Positions 48,501 to 59,787 of a stretch of DNA of 64,000 nt are shown one piece after another. The notes under the pieces were generated by a model, which saw nothing but the letters and a program-made list of their open reading frames with translations, did not search any database and was not told the DNA's origin. The stretch is from Spinellus fusiger (taxonomy: Eukaryota; Mucoromycota; Mucoromycetes; Mucorales; Phycomycetaceae). Position 1 is the stretch's first letter. Each line of letters starts with the position of its first letter. The translations under genes were made by a program, and so were the position numbers. The stretch is from NCBI GenBank assembly GCA_025094145.1, contig JALLLS010000074.1, positions 107,907-171,906 of the forward strand. Reading direction: 5' to 3'.

Positions 48501-49167
48501 ATGACAGAGTTAATGGACACATTTACTCGTTCAATACCGATAATGTGGTTACCACTCTTATAATAAAAAACTACATCTATTGATATTCTACTTATTCTGT
48601 TTGTTATGAATTTGATCATACTTGAATTTACATGTTTTATTATCTCTCCCCACATATATTCTATTTATAAGTATGCTTCCACGGCAAAAGTGGGCGTATA
48701 GAGATCGATCAAGAGATTAAGCAGAGAGAGATTAGACAGCCCATTTACATACACATTAATGTTATTTATTCCTTTGGATAGGACATATTCACTAAATTAC
48801 ACTCTTATAATAACACAAGGTTTGATATAAAAGAATATCCTCTAGCTATGTTCTTAATGAAAAGGAAGCATGGCAGTACTTTATAAGACGTACTCTGAAA
48901 GTATAGGAGGTGCATTGATAGTATTGCATTAATTTTATTGGCTCTTATAGACAAGTCACCCCCACCGTCTTTTACCGGGCTTCAAGGCATAACTTAAGTC
49001 AAGTGTGCTGCACTCAGGCCACTCAACCTACTTTTGATTTTCACCGCCCTCGTTTACTTTCTTCATAAAGGCGATCCTCAAGATCAACAGGTCTAGAACC
49101 ACAGACACTACCAAAACAAACACCACCAATCGATTTTATATTCTCAACTGTGCTAAAGTAGCGTGCG
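45525..49167. other. AT-rich gene-poor stretch
   Basis: 3.6 kb of AT-rich DNA. Small direct repeats AGAAGGTATTGGAAGGTATT lie near 46250-46305 and an AATAAT run near 47620-47640. Minus-strand frames at 45639-45851, 48140-48322 and 48440-48655 have no motif. No gene recognised. Confidence 0.55.
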
Positions 49168-51706
49168 ATGGGGTCTCATTTACATCATCAGGCAGCAGGA
49201 TTAGTCGATTCTCCAATGTCACCACTGTCATCACCATCCACACCTCATCTCCTTGACTTACCACTGAATCAGAAAACAATTTACGATGTCATACACTCAC
49301 CAGATAATCCAGCCGACTTTTATGGAAACAAACAGCACCAACCCCTACAAACAGCTGGCTGTTCTCATCTAGTTAAGCTTAAGCAACGAAGAAAGATGAA
49401 TTTATTAGACACGACACCCAAGGATGAACATTGGGATTTGTTCGAAAACTATCGTACGCTTGTACACTATTCTCTCGCTTGGAAAAAGAGCAGGAGTTCT
49501 TTAAAAGAAGATGGAAAGAGGCGAAAGAATAGAGAGGTAAGCAAAAGTACATAGCAGCAGCAACAAAAAGAGAAATCTCCAAAGAAAGAAAGAAAAATGC
49601 CCTGTGCCTACTATGCTTATTACTCTATGTTTATAGCTTCCTTTTCCACAATGCACTACTTGTCAGGATCCCATGTCACGTCTTCATGTATGCCTGCATT
49701 GTGTTTATATGGGATGTTGGCGAAAGGGACACATGTTGGATCATTTAAAAGAAAAAAAACACACACTAGGTATGTATTTATGTTTTTATTTGTATCTAGG
49801 GCACCTATACTAATTCAATGAATAATGACTAGCCATGGACTTCACTCATCGCACACTATACTGCTATGGGTGTTCAGATTATGTCTATGATGCTGAACTT
49901 GAAGATATTGTTGTACGCCAGGAAACTGTACGGTATGAGTCAAGTAAGTATAGAAGAGATAGATACCCTCCTATGTTATTGTTCTAATGGAGATGGCCTC
50001 ATCTACTTGCATACGTATCGACAAAAGAGCATCGACAAAAGCGACATCGAAACGCGTATACAACATGGGAGCCCAATGATCAAGAGGCGAATGTGCTTGT
50101 ACAAAAGTCATTTCTGCTCTCTTGTCAAGGTATCCGTGGTCTATGCAACATGGGAAATACTTGTTTCATGAATGTGATTCTCCAGAGCCTTGTTCATAAT
50201 CCTCTGTTAAAAGCGTACTTCTTAAGTGATCGCCACAATCCAAGCCACTGTGAAAGCAAATATTGCATGTGCTGTGAAATGAATAATCTCTTTAAGCAGG
50301 TAAATAATATCCAATGGCAATTATAGTAGAAAAAACGCTAACACTATGAATGAGCAGATATACTCTTCTGAAAAGGGACCCTATGGACCATGCAGTTTCT
50401 TACAGTCCATGTGGATGAGTCTGAAAGAACTAGCGGGCTATGCACAACAGGATGCACATGAGTTCTTTATTAGTGCTCTAAACAATATTCATGCAGGATG
50501 TGAAGGTAAAATAACAAGTGACTTCACACATTGATGTCTTATTCTAGGCAATGCAATGACTGGCTGTCAGTGTATCATCCATACAACATTTGCAGGTGTA
50601 TTGCAGTCTAATGTTACTTGTTTGAGATGTGGCAATGTTACTACTACCTATGATCCCATGCTTGATATTAGTTTAGGACTTCGGCCTGTAGAGAGAAAAA
50701 AGAAGATGATGGGATCAGAGGCATCTTCATCTCTACAAAAGGCAGAGGGCACAGATAAGAGTGAACGGATGCTATCTGATATTTCTGATGTATCAAGTTC
50801 TTCATCTGACTCTCTTCCACGTACTAGACAGGGAAATACACTGATGGATTGTCTTGATAGGTAGCTATTCATACAGACACACCACTCACACCACTGATAG
50901 ATATACACAGCCAGAGAAGCTTGGACATAATGAGTACAGCTGCAGTAAATGTGGGAACACCTTTCAAGTACATACATACATATTTATAAATATAAGTTAT
51001 TCACTTTCTAATTTACACTTTTATTTCAACCTATCTTTCTATACACACTTAGGAAGCAACAAAGCAATTGTCAGTAAAGCGCATGCCACCCGTATTGAGT
51101 TTTCAATTAAAGGTAGAGGACAGTCGACAGTCGAAAAAGGGCAAGTGTCTTATCGGTTCGGAAAGCGTTTTGAGCATGGTGGGGCAGCCACAAAGATAGA
51201 AACAAAAGTTAGGTTTCCAGTTCAACTCGATATGACTCCTTATACAACATGTGGCAAGAAAGATCTGTCCAGGTAATAGAGATCAGGCTTAATGTCTTGC
51301 TCACTATTGTACAGTTCCAGTCCTTCGAACATATACACTCTGTTTGCAGTTGTGAACCATCAAGGAAAGTTAGACACAGGTCATTACACAATGTTTGCTA
51401 AGCACCGTGGTGAGGTATCTTGTTAAAAATAGACATTTTTATTGAAAATACCTCATTCTCTAATTCTTTCTTTCTCTTCATCTTTTCACATACAGTGGTT
51501 CAGGTTTGATGATCATAGTGTAACCATGGCATATCAGAAAGATGTTCTGGACAGCAAAGCGTAAGTCAATGGATAGTATCCTAAAGATTGGATTTTATTA
51601 TTTTTCATTTTTCATTCTGTTTTTGTTTTTTCATCTTTCCAGGTACATGTGCTTTTATATCAAAGAATCGTTAGACTACAAAGATTTACATAGAGACAGC
51701 GAATGA
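49168..51706 (+). CDS. UBP8: Ubiquitin-specific protease, USP22/Ubp8 (SAGA DUB module)
   Basis: Twelve exons: 49168..49536, 49637..49769, 49833..49943, 50028..50299, 50358..50505, 50548..50860, 50901..50967, 51053..51112, 51166..51272, 51315..51414, 51496..51560, 51643..51706 (602 residues; all junctions in frame). The N-terminal zf-UBP has CSHL (about 66), [25 protein letters not shown] and CYGC. The USP core has catalytic C250 in [10 protein letters not shown]550 in TGHYTMF, and WFRFDDHSV. Zinc-binding CLRCG and CSKCGN pair within the fingers. Domain order and size match yeast Ubp8 / animal USP22, which deubiquitinate histone H2B in SAGA. An acidic Ser-rich insert ([13 protein letters not shown]) interrupts the fingers. 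The exon 3/4 junction is the least certain. Confidence 0.93.
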
Positions 51707-52832
51707 ATAAGCCAATAAACCAATGCTAATAATACAAAAACAAAAGTCTGCCTACAGGTCCGGCTTCACGATAGATATGCGTAACATGACTGTTATAGCT
51801 ATCCCAATGTCACATTGTATTCTATTACTCACAAAGTAGGAAGACTGCATAAAATAGAGAGAGAGAGAAAGAGAAAGAGAGAATAGACAGGGGATTTGTC
51901 TATTAGAACTATTATACCATACCACTTGAAAAATAAAATTATGTCAATATTGGTTTATGGTAAAATTATAATCTGTTTACTGTATAAATCAGCAATAACT
52001 CCCATTTTATCCTTATTACTATAAACACTAAATCCCAACCATAGATGAATTAGTAAATAATAAAAGAAGCTCCAGATACCTGAACTAATTTTCGATGGAA
52101 AATGGAAATGCCAAGAATACACAGGGAAAAGGGTGTATATACTGGTTTATTTTTCTGTTGTTTTGATATCCAATAGGGGTTGCTTTAGTATCCACTGCTC
52201 ACAATAGACAGACAGATTGTGCTACTGACAATAGAGTCATTCACCTTTACCGTAGATAAATTGCAATAATATAGTGTCCTCTCTATTAGAATGACATTAA
52301 ACATAGGCACAGTAAGGCTGTTGTGACTTTTGCTATCATGCCATTATATTATTATCTAACCTTGGACACATAAAAAGAGAGTATTTGTCAAACTAAGTCC
52401 CTCTCTGATCATGTCTTAGTCCTCAGTGATACTCATAATAGCACTCTATACTTTTTCATTGTAAAGTATTTCTTCATTACCTACATATTGTCACACTGAA
52501 TAGTGTTTCTTAATAGCTGGGGTAGCCTGATGTTATATAGATAAGAAACTATGAAAAAGGAAAAGACACCCATGCAGTGATTTACACATAAAACTATTTT
52601 TACATCCTAAAACTCGGTAAACACATGTAAGAGAGTATCCTCTTGGGTAGGAGTACAGGCCTATCTGTATGATATGCATGTTAATGAGAATCAATTTCTA
52701 TGAGTTAAGAAATAGCTACTACATTATAATATCTTATACACAGAAAGAGAATATATTTATGAGATGGTGCTGTTTTCTCTCTTTTTATCTTCTATAATGG
52801 GTTTAAAAGAACTTTAGTAAGAATTGCTTCTA
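51707..52832. other. AT-rich stretch, nothing recognised
   Basis: It contains a GAGAGAAAGAG run near 51860. No exon chain, RNA gene or repeat end before the TA of mariner copy 2 at 52831. Confidence 0.55.
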
Positions 52833-54925
52833 CACACCTAAAGATTTTTGGGATATAAAAGTAAATAAACGGACAATAAAATAGCACCATTACTCTAATT
52901 GGCTGATATGTTTAAAAAAGGTATTTTGCTGTCTAAATGAACTACTTCAAACTCTGTCTGCCTATCCTAGCAATAGCTACACTATCTTCATAAAGTATTG
53001 GTGCATCTTTGGGGAAATTATAGTATAGAAATGTAGTATGGTTCAAAAAAGACTAACGTGTATCTTAGTTTAGTGCAGGAATAACTACACCGGATTCTTT
53101 TTTTTTATGTTTTGGTGGGTCGACTACTACTAGCTAGATGTTTGTCTGATTGTTGTTGATTAATAAAGATTAAAAGCTTCATTCTACGAAATGAGATTAA
53201 GCTATTGACATTCTGGTTTTCCACAGCAGGAGTACCTTTATATGAATAATTAGTTATGCAACACTGGGGTGACTCTGGCTCTCTCCTCGAGGTATCTTGA
53301 AAACCTTTCACAATTGACTATTGAAGATGTATGTCCTGACAGAGATAACCCGGTTTCCATCCAATACTAGTGACTGAGTTCTTCACTGCTATCATCTTTA
53401 GAGCAGGTTCCATGAAGAAAAGAAAAGACGAGTTGACCTTTCTCTTATACTATTTCTGTTTTATAATTGGTTTTCATATGCCATTGATTCAATCCGTGAT
53501 TTGAAAACTAAGTTGTGCTAAAGCATAAAACTTGTATATCTATCAATGGAAACTGTGAATCCCGTGGGTTTTCTATGCACATATACAGTCTCATACAATA
53601 AGTGAGTTGACAGAATTGTTTTTATTTTATTCTGAAAAATAAAGGTATATCTATCAGTCTAAGATGTTCATAATAAAAGGTTCATAGAATAACATAGGAT
53701 TTTTAATTGTTGTTCTTTAGATGATTGCCTACATTCTTATTATAAAAATATTTCTCAATACTGTGTAGAAAAGCCTTTATTTTTAATCACTTTAGTCCTT
53801 TTATCATTGATCATAACTGTCAAACAGGATTCATCAGACCAAATAACCTTGATTTTACATCATTCATATTTCTCAAATAATATGCAATTATTTGTATAGG
53901 GTATCTACGAATAGACAAAAGTATTTCCAGTTTTGAAGTAGATGACACCTTTTCAGGTTTTCCTGTATGTATTGAGTTGAATTGTGCCTTTTCTATATAT
54001 TTACAATAGAACGATCCTGCCCACTGTGCTCTTTGGGATATCAAGATCGTCAGAAATCTCTTGATAAGTAGCATGTCTTTTCCATTGTCCTATAATTTGA
54101 TCTCTAATAGACATATCATGCTCTCTTCTTCTTTTAGGACTATATGTTCTTGGTTAAGAGTTGGCTGATTTTCATTGCTTGAAGTCATTGTTTGAATAAA
54201 TTGTAAAATAAAAATAGAAAATTGATTTGCTGTCCACTCATTTATTGCATGGGACTGTATACCTCACCAGAATGAAAATATTTTCTATTCTTTGGTCTTG
54301 TTATTATTTTGTTATTTCTTACACTGTCTATACAACTTGATACGTAAGTACTTATTGAGATGAGCATAATTGAGCAAGGTAGTGTACTATTATTAACAAA
54401 GAGAAACAATAGAAGGAGGTGATAGGCACTACCAAGGACTATTCTAGTGATAAAAAGGTAAGCAGTGTCTTCATCTGGGCTTGAGTTCATTGTAATCCAC
54501 AAGACACTCATTGTGTTGTTATTAGGCAAGTAAAGACTCTTTCTTAAGTCAGTCCCAGGTGATCTTTCTTTTATACTGTCTAGGGTATCTAGGGTGTGGT
54601 CTCTAATGCTATCTATCTCTCAATAACAAATCATAAGGCTTTTAAGGTGTAGATTCTATGGCTATGAAGGAATATACCTAGAACAGCCGTAGCTATAGTA
54701 ATGGTATAGTATTAGCTATACTATTATAGTAAACAATTTTATTCATAAACAATATATTTTACTGATAATACAATTTGATATTGAGGTATCCATAAAAAGA
54801 AACAAATATCTGGATATCCTCAAACCTTTTGATTTTAAAAAAAAAATCAATATAAGAAAATAATTCACATTCTTTAAACGGATGGTTGTATTACCTATTA
54901 AAAGCCAGAAAAGTCTTTGGGTGTG
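52833..54925 (-). mobile_element. Mariner-like element, copy 2 (2.1 kb), carries a transposase relic
   Basis: Ends: TA|CACACCTAAAGATTTTTGGG on the left and, reverse-complemented, TA|CACACCCAAAGACTTTTCTG on the right. It is alignable with copies 1 and 3, and lacks the solo LTR. On the minus strand it has, in order, the SSPDED frame (54529..54242) and then a broken Tc1-type transposase. It is the most complete member of this family in the window. Confidence 0.82.
53105..54180 (-). pseudogene. Transposase relic of the mariner-like family
   Basis: Minus-strand fragments in several frames: an HTH block (MSIRDQIIGQWKRHATYQEI, DIPKSTVGRIV), STSKLEILLS, the first catalytic motif VIWSDESCLTVMI near 53835, and a downstream ITNYSYKGT / FINQQQSDKHL block near 53280-53120. 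The middle and the remaining catalytic residues are not recognisable. It diverges clearly from the transposases at 17450 and 24402, so three Tc1/mariner lineages are present. Confidence 0.7.
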
Positions 54926-55537
54926 TAGTAAGGAAGGTTAATGTTAAAAATACTAATCTCAGTATATATTCTCTGACCTGAAATCATACCACTTTTTAAG
55001 TTTGTCATTTCTTTTTTTTGTATGACCTGCTATACTTTATTCATGGAGTCTATCAACGGATGCAGAGGCAGAATATAAATTATTTAAACACACACTACAC
55101 AATGTATACTATATAATAATTCATGCTGCCATTAGAATAGAGTGTTATATAACCTCATAGTTTTATAGTTTTATAGTTTTATAGTCTTATAGTCTTATAG
55201 TCTTATAGTCTTATAGTCTAATCTTTAGATACCTGTCTATAAATCCATAGACAAAAATAAAAATAAATAAAAACATGGCCTTTTATAAAGAACACTATCT
55301 CAATGCACTGGGAATAGAGCTGTCCCTACTTTTGTAAACGGAGATCAAATTCTCCTATCTTATTTGCTTGCATATCACTGTCCTATTTTCTTTTTTTTGA
55401 GTCACAGATACACCCCGAAGTGACTTGTTTGTGATTCTATCGTGCTATTATTTTCAAACTCCTGTTGGATCTATAGACTATAAATCGCCACTGCTTCTAC
55501 TTCTTTCTCTGGCTGTCTTCATCATCTCTCCAAGTCC
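54926..55537. other. Upstream region of CYP51 with a short tandem repeat
   Basis: An AT-rich region holding an 8-bp repeat at about 55153-55216: TTTTATAG units change to TCTTATAG units halfway. A frame running in from 55425 overlaps the start of CYP51 and has no motif of its own. Confidence 0.6.
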
Positions 55538-57290
55538 ATGGCGATCCTATCTCTTATCTTTAAGAGTCTGCCCTCTTTGTACTCATTGGCCTCTTATGGA
55601 GTTCTCTTTATTGTATCTATATTCGCAATTCACATATTATCCCAGTTTGTAAGTGATATAGTAAAAGAGCATGCATTGATCCTCCCAAGATTACTTTGAG
55701 TGATCCAAAACACCCCAAAGTTGCATTCTCCTGGGTTCCCTATCTTGGCAATGGTGTAGAATTTGGCATGTAAGCATTCTATAGGCAGTAGATCCTACTA
55801 TAGATATGCGCCTGGTATGAACTCATTGTATATGGGTGGTGGTTACAGAGACCCTATTTCTTTTCTTCAAAAGTGTCAGAAGAAGTATGGCGATGTCTTT
55901 ACCTTCAAGTTAATGGGAAGAAATGTGACGGTCTGTTTGGGTGCAGATGGCAATGAATTCGTTTTCAACAGTAAACTCAATGTATCCTCTGCTGCAGAAG
56001 CCTATAACCATATGACAAAATATGTCTTTGGTGACGATGTTGTTTATGATGCACCCCACAGTGTCTTCATGGAGCAAAAGAGGTAATGGCGCACGTAAAG
56101 AAAGGGAGTCTTATTGCCTTGTTAGATTTGTGAAGGCCGGTTTGACACTAGACAGCTTCCGTCAGCATGTACCTATGTTGGTGAAGGAAACGGTTGAGTT
56201 TTTCCAAAAATTTGAGGCCAAGGGATCCTTCCAAGCCTACAAAACATTCAGCAAACTGACCATTAATACTGCTTCCAGTTGCTTGATGGGAAAGGAAATT
56301 CGTGCCAGTTTAGATGAAGGTGTTGCTGATCTCTACTATGATCTTGACCAAGGATTCCGTCCCATTAACTTTGTGTTTTCGAATCTACCTATGGAGGGTT
56401 ACCGCAGACGTGATGAGGCATGCAGAAAGATGGGTGAACTTTACTCTAACATTATCAAAAGAAGAAGAGAGGAAAATGACAATGTAAGATGTGCTTTTAT
56501 GTGTAGATCCTTTTTACTTAATCTTTCATAGTCCAACTTGGATATTCTGCAATCGTTGATGGAATCAAACTACAAAGACGGTAGCAGTGTTCCTGACAGC
56601 CACATTGCTGGTATGATGATTGCTGTTCTCTTTGGTGGCCAGCATACCTCTGCCACCACCACAGCATGGTCTATTTTGGAGCTCGCCAATCGTCCTGACC
56701 TAATCAAGGCTCTTCGTGAAGAACAAATCAAAGTGATGGGATCTCTTAAGACTGATCTGACATATGATAATATCAAAGAACTCACTCTTATGGAGGCATG
56801 TGTCAAGGAAACCCTCCGTCTCCACCCTCCTATCTATCAAATGATGCGCAAGGTAGTGGCTGATAAGGTCGTATTTGAAAAGACAGGCCATGAGATTCCC
56901 AAGGGCAACTTTTTGTGTGCTGTACCTGGTGTGACTCAAGTGGATCCCCAATACTTTAATGAGCCCAAGACCTACAACCCTTACCGCTGGATTGATAACA
57001 GCGACCCTGTGTATAAGATTGTGACTGATACTTCTGATGCTAATATGGACTATGGTTTTGGCACTATTGGTGTTTCTTCTCGCAGTCCCTTTGTTCCCTT
57101 TGGTGCCGGTCGTCATCGTTGCATTGGCGAACAGTTTGGTTACATGCAAATTAAGACTGTCATTGCTACATTCATACGCTTATACGACTTCTCTCTCGAA
57201 CAAGGCAAGGGCGTTCCTTCCTCAGACTACACCTCCATGGTAGTCATACCTACACGCCCTGATACAATTGTCTACACAGCCAGACAGTAG
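55538..57290 (+). CDS. ERG11: Sterol 14-alpha-demethylase (CYP51)
   Basis: Exons 55538..55648, 55690..55769, 55849..56082, 56126..56483, 56532..57290 (513 residues, usual length). An N-terminal membrane anchor (GVLFIVSIFAIHIL) precedes the P450 fold. Motifs: PYLGNGVEFG, KKYGDVFTF, the B' region VFGDDVVYDAP with Tyr130, the I helix MMIAVLFGGQHTSATTTAW, ETLR (354-357) of the ExxR, and the heme site PFGAGRHRCIGE with C458. It removes the 14-methyl group of lanosterol/eburicol in the ER for ergosterol synthesis. Tyr130 aligns with C. albicans Tyr132, so the Tyr-to-Phe change described for one Mucorales paralogue is not present. The first intron is only 41 bp, so the N-terminal junction is less certain. 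Convergent with APQ12. Confidence 0.93.
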
Positions 57291-57403
57291 ATTATCACTA
57301 TCTTTATTATAAATAGCTCTTAATAAACAAAATACACACATTATAGGAAGATATGATTTATAAAGTAGAGATGGAATCCAAATCAAAAAAGAGAAAATGC
57401 TTG

Positions 57404-57841
57404 TTATTTGGGTAACTGGGGACTCCACACAATCTGAGTCAGTGTATCTAACATATACTCCATAAAAGGCATGCCGTCTGAAACATATTGCTGGGTAACA
57501 TACATAAGAGTGGCTGTCATGACAACAAGAATACTGAACCGAAGAAAGCCATAAATAAGACGGAAAATGGCACGAATGCACCACATTACAAGGGAAAAGA
57601 GCATGTAAAGAACAACAATGGCCAAGAAAACAGGGACAATATTGGCCTGAAGAGGCACTGTTACGAGTCGTTGGTAGGTCTGATAAATAGACTGGGGCAT
57701 ATGTTCAAGGAGATAGTCACCCATGCTTCTTGCTGTTTCAAATGCACGTTCTGGTGGTGGTAGGGCAATATTCACTTCTAATAGTCTTTGGTAGCAGTAG
57801 ATATACACGGAAGAAAAAAAGTCCATTATGGCAATGTCCAT
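57404..57841 (-). CDS. APQ12: APQ12-like nuclear pore/envelope biogenesis protein
   Basis: A single-exon minus-strand gene of 145 residues. Two adjacent hydrophobic segments are separated by a short amphipathic basic stretch (VPVFLAIVVLYMLFSLVMW, then RAIFRLIYGFLRF, then ILVVMTATLMYV), which is the APQ12 arrangement. The N-terminal 65 residues are soluble with PPPERAFETAR. APQ12 family proteins of the ER/nuclear envelope support nuclear pore assembly and lipid homeostasis (yeast knowledge). The stop codon is 113 bp from the CYP51 stop. Family assigned by membrane layout and recall, not by search. Confidence 0.68.
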   Translation of the reverse strand: MDIAIMDFFSSVYIYCYQRLLEVNIALPPPERAFETARSMGDYLLEHMPQSIYQTYQRLVTVPLQANIVPVFLAIVVLYMLFSLVMWCIRAIFRLIYGFLRFSILVVMTATLMYVTQQYVSDGMPFMEYMLDTLTQIVWSPQLPK

Positions 57842-58361
57842 AGTAATGTCAGTCTAATAAAAGAATGAAGGAAGGTGTGGTGTGTGGTGTGTGGTGTGTG
57901 GTGTGTGGTGTGTGGTGTCAATAGCAAAAGCTGTTTTCTTGACAGTATAAAAAAAGTAAAAAAGCTGTATAGCTTTGATAACATCAAGACAAGGGAAGGC
58001 TTGGTTTGAAAACCTTGTCTCTTATTGTGCCACGTGGAGAGAATGAGAGGGCTATAGCAATTGAATAGACTCTACCACTGTATTGGTATTACTCTGTTTC
58101 CATATAGCGGGATTTTATAAGGAAAAGCGGCCATTTCTTCTATTGATATTTGATCTTTTACTTGGTGTTGCAGACATTTCATTGAGAAGAATGTATATTT
58201 CAATTTGAAAAAGATCTCATAGGGTGGCTATCAGGCTCAATGCACGATGGACACACACCCAGAAATAAAATAAAATACTCTGAACAATAGCTTTGCATTG
58301 GAGTGTTCTTTAGGATTGAAGGGGTTCTCTTTATGTAGAGGAGATACAACCACCACTTTTA
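57842..58361. other. Intergenic region with a microsatellite and a LINE tail fragment
   Basis: (GTGTGGTGT)n occupies about 57870-57918, and a diverged LINE tail about 58205-58287. Otherwise no gene seen. Confidence 0.7.
58205..58287 (+). mobile_element. LINE tail fragment (diverged)
   Basis: CTCATAGGGTGGCTA, then CAATGC.CGA, then CACCCA.AAATAAA, then AATACT.TGAAC follow the same order as the tails at 13015-13085 and 62515-62600. The fragment is only about 80 bp, as expected of an extreme 5' truncation on insertion. Confidence 0.78.
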
Positions 58362-59419
58362 TTATTTCTTCTTTTTAGACCCACCTCCTTGTCGACTCAC
58401 ACGCTTCATTTCTTGTTTACTAATGGTCAACATAGCACCCTTCATTCTGCCAATGCCATTGGTAATACCAGCATCTCTCTGTCTAGTATCTTTCTTCTTA
58501 TCCACATAAAGATGCCTGGTAGATTTATCATACAAGCCAGTGTCCTTTGCATTCTGTAGCTGTTGTTTTTTACGCTCTGACTTTTTAGCCTCCATTCCAA
58601 GATGCATTGCTAAAGGAACTTTGAGATTGGCAGAAGGCTATTCTCATCCTATGCTTAGTATAATATTAAAAATGAGGGGGCTATGATCTATTACCTTGAC
58701 TCCCAATGCTTCCATTTTATTCATCATATGTTTTCTTCTTTCTTTTCCAGTCATCTCCTCAATTTCTAAAAGTCATTGTTATATGTGTGTCTCTGTGTCT
58801 TCATAGGATAGATCACTTACGATATTCTTCAAGAAGTTTGCTAGTTGTTAACAGACTCTGCAATTCTTGATCATGTCTCTGGTTGACTCTAAATAGGTAA
58901 GATGTCTTTTTCATGCTCTCTAATTCCATACTCTTCTTCTTCTTGCTCTTTCTCAGACAGAGGCTTGGAAGGAATAACAACAGAAGGCTCTAATTTTGAT
59001 ACTCTCGAAGACTGTTGTACAGTTATTGAACAAATATTCTAAAAGTGAGTCTATACAACTCACCATAAATGCCTTTTTCTCTGCCTTGCTTTCAATAGCA
59101 GCCTTTTTTGTTAAGGCTGAACCATCAAATACAACCACTGTGGGTCCTTTGGTTGTGGCTGTAGCTGCAATAGAGATACATATCAATAGTAGGACACTGA
59201 AACAAGTGATTCTTACAAGTCGTAGTCGTGCTAGTTTTCTTTATTTTCTTGTTGGTTGCACTCTTGTCAATGTTACTGTAGGTGTGTTATTAGTGTCTGT
59301 CCATAACAGAAAATATACCTAGCCATAGACTTTCTCTTTTGAGAAAGTGACTTTTGAAGCATCACATTGTTGACTGTGTTTGATTTTACACTGTTAATGA
59401 GGCTTGCTAATGAGTCCAT
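58362..59419 (-). CDS. Conserved basic protein, 251 residues, probable ribosome-biogenesis type, unassigned
   Basis: Minus-strand exons 59419..59319, 59275..59217, 59164..59064, 59011..58932, 58888..58821, 58765..58695, 58637..58362; all six junctions keep frame. Features in order: a basic N-terminus, TKGPTVVVFDGSALTKKAAI, KAFMSSRVSKLEPS, an acidic run, HDQELQSLLTTSKLLEEY, TGKERRKHMMNKMEALG, KVPLAMHLGMEAKKSERKK, AKDTGLYDKS, and a C-terminus with ITNGIGRMKGAMLTISKQE and GGGSKKKK. The strings look like a conserved nucleolar protein family with charged helices and a Gly/Lys tail, but I cannot name it with confidence. No membrane segment or signal. The exon structure argues that it is a real gene. 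Confidence 0.75.
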
Positions 59420-59787
59420 GGCAGATGAAAATGTTGAATGGAGATAACTTCGAGACCATGTCTTTGCAAGGTATATCACAAGCCATAATTTCCTTTTCTG
59501 GGTATTTATAAAAAGGGTATTCTGTAAAACACTAAATGCTATGATAGCTGTGTCTGAATATATTCTATTCTCAACAGAGGCAGCATTACTTCTTTGTGTG
59601 TTAGAATATTCATAGTAAATGAGCTCAAGCCCCAGGATACAATATCAATGAGAAGGCAAAATGACTATTATTGATTGATACTAGATTTTATATCAATAGA
59701 TGGCACGAATCAAGATCAATTCAATAATAATAATAATAAAAGTCCAAGAAAGATATTGTTGTAAAACTGATATTCTCTGCCAGTGTC

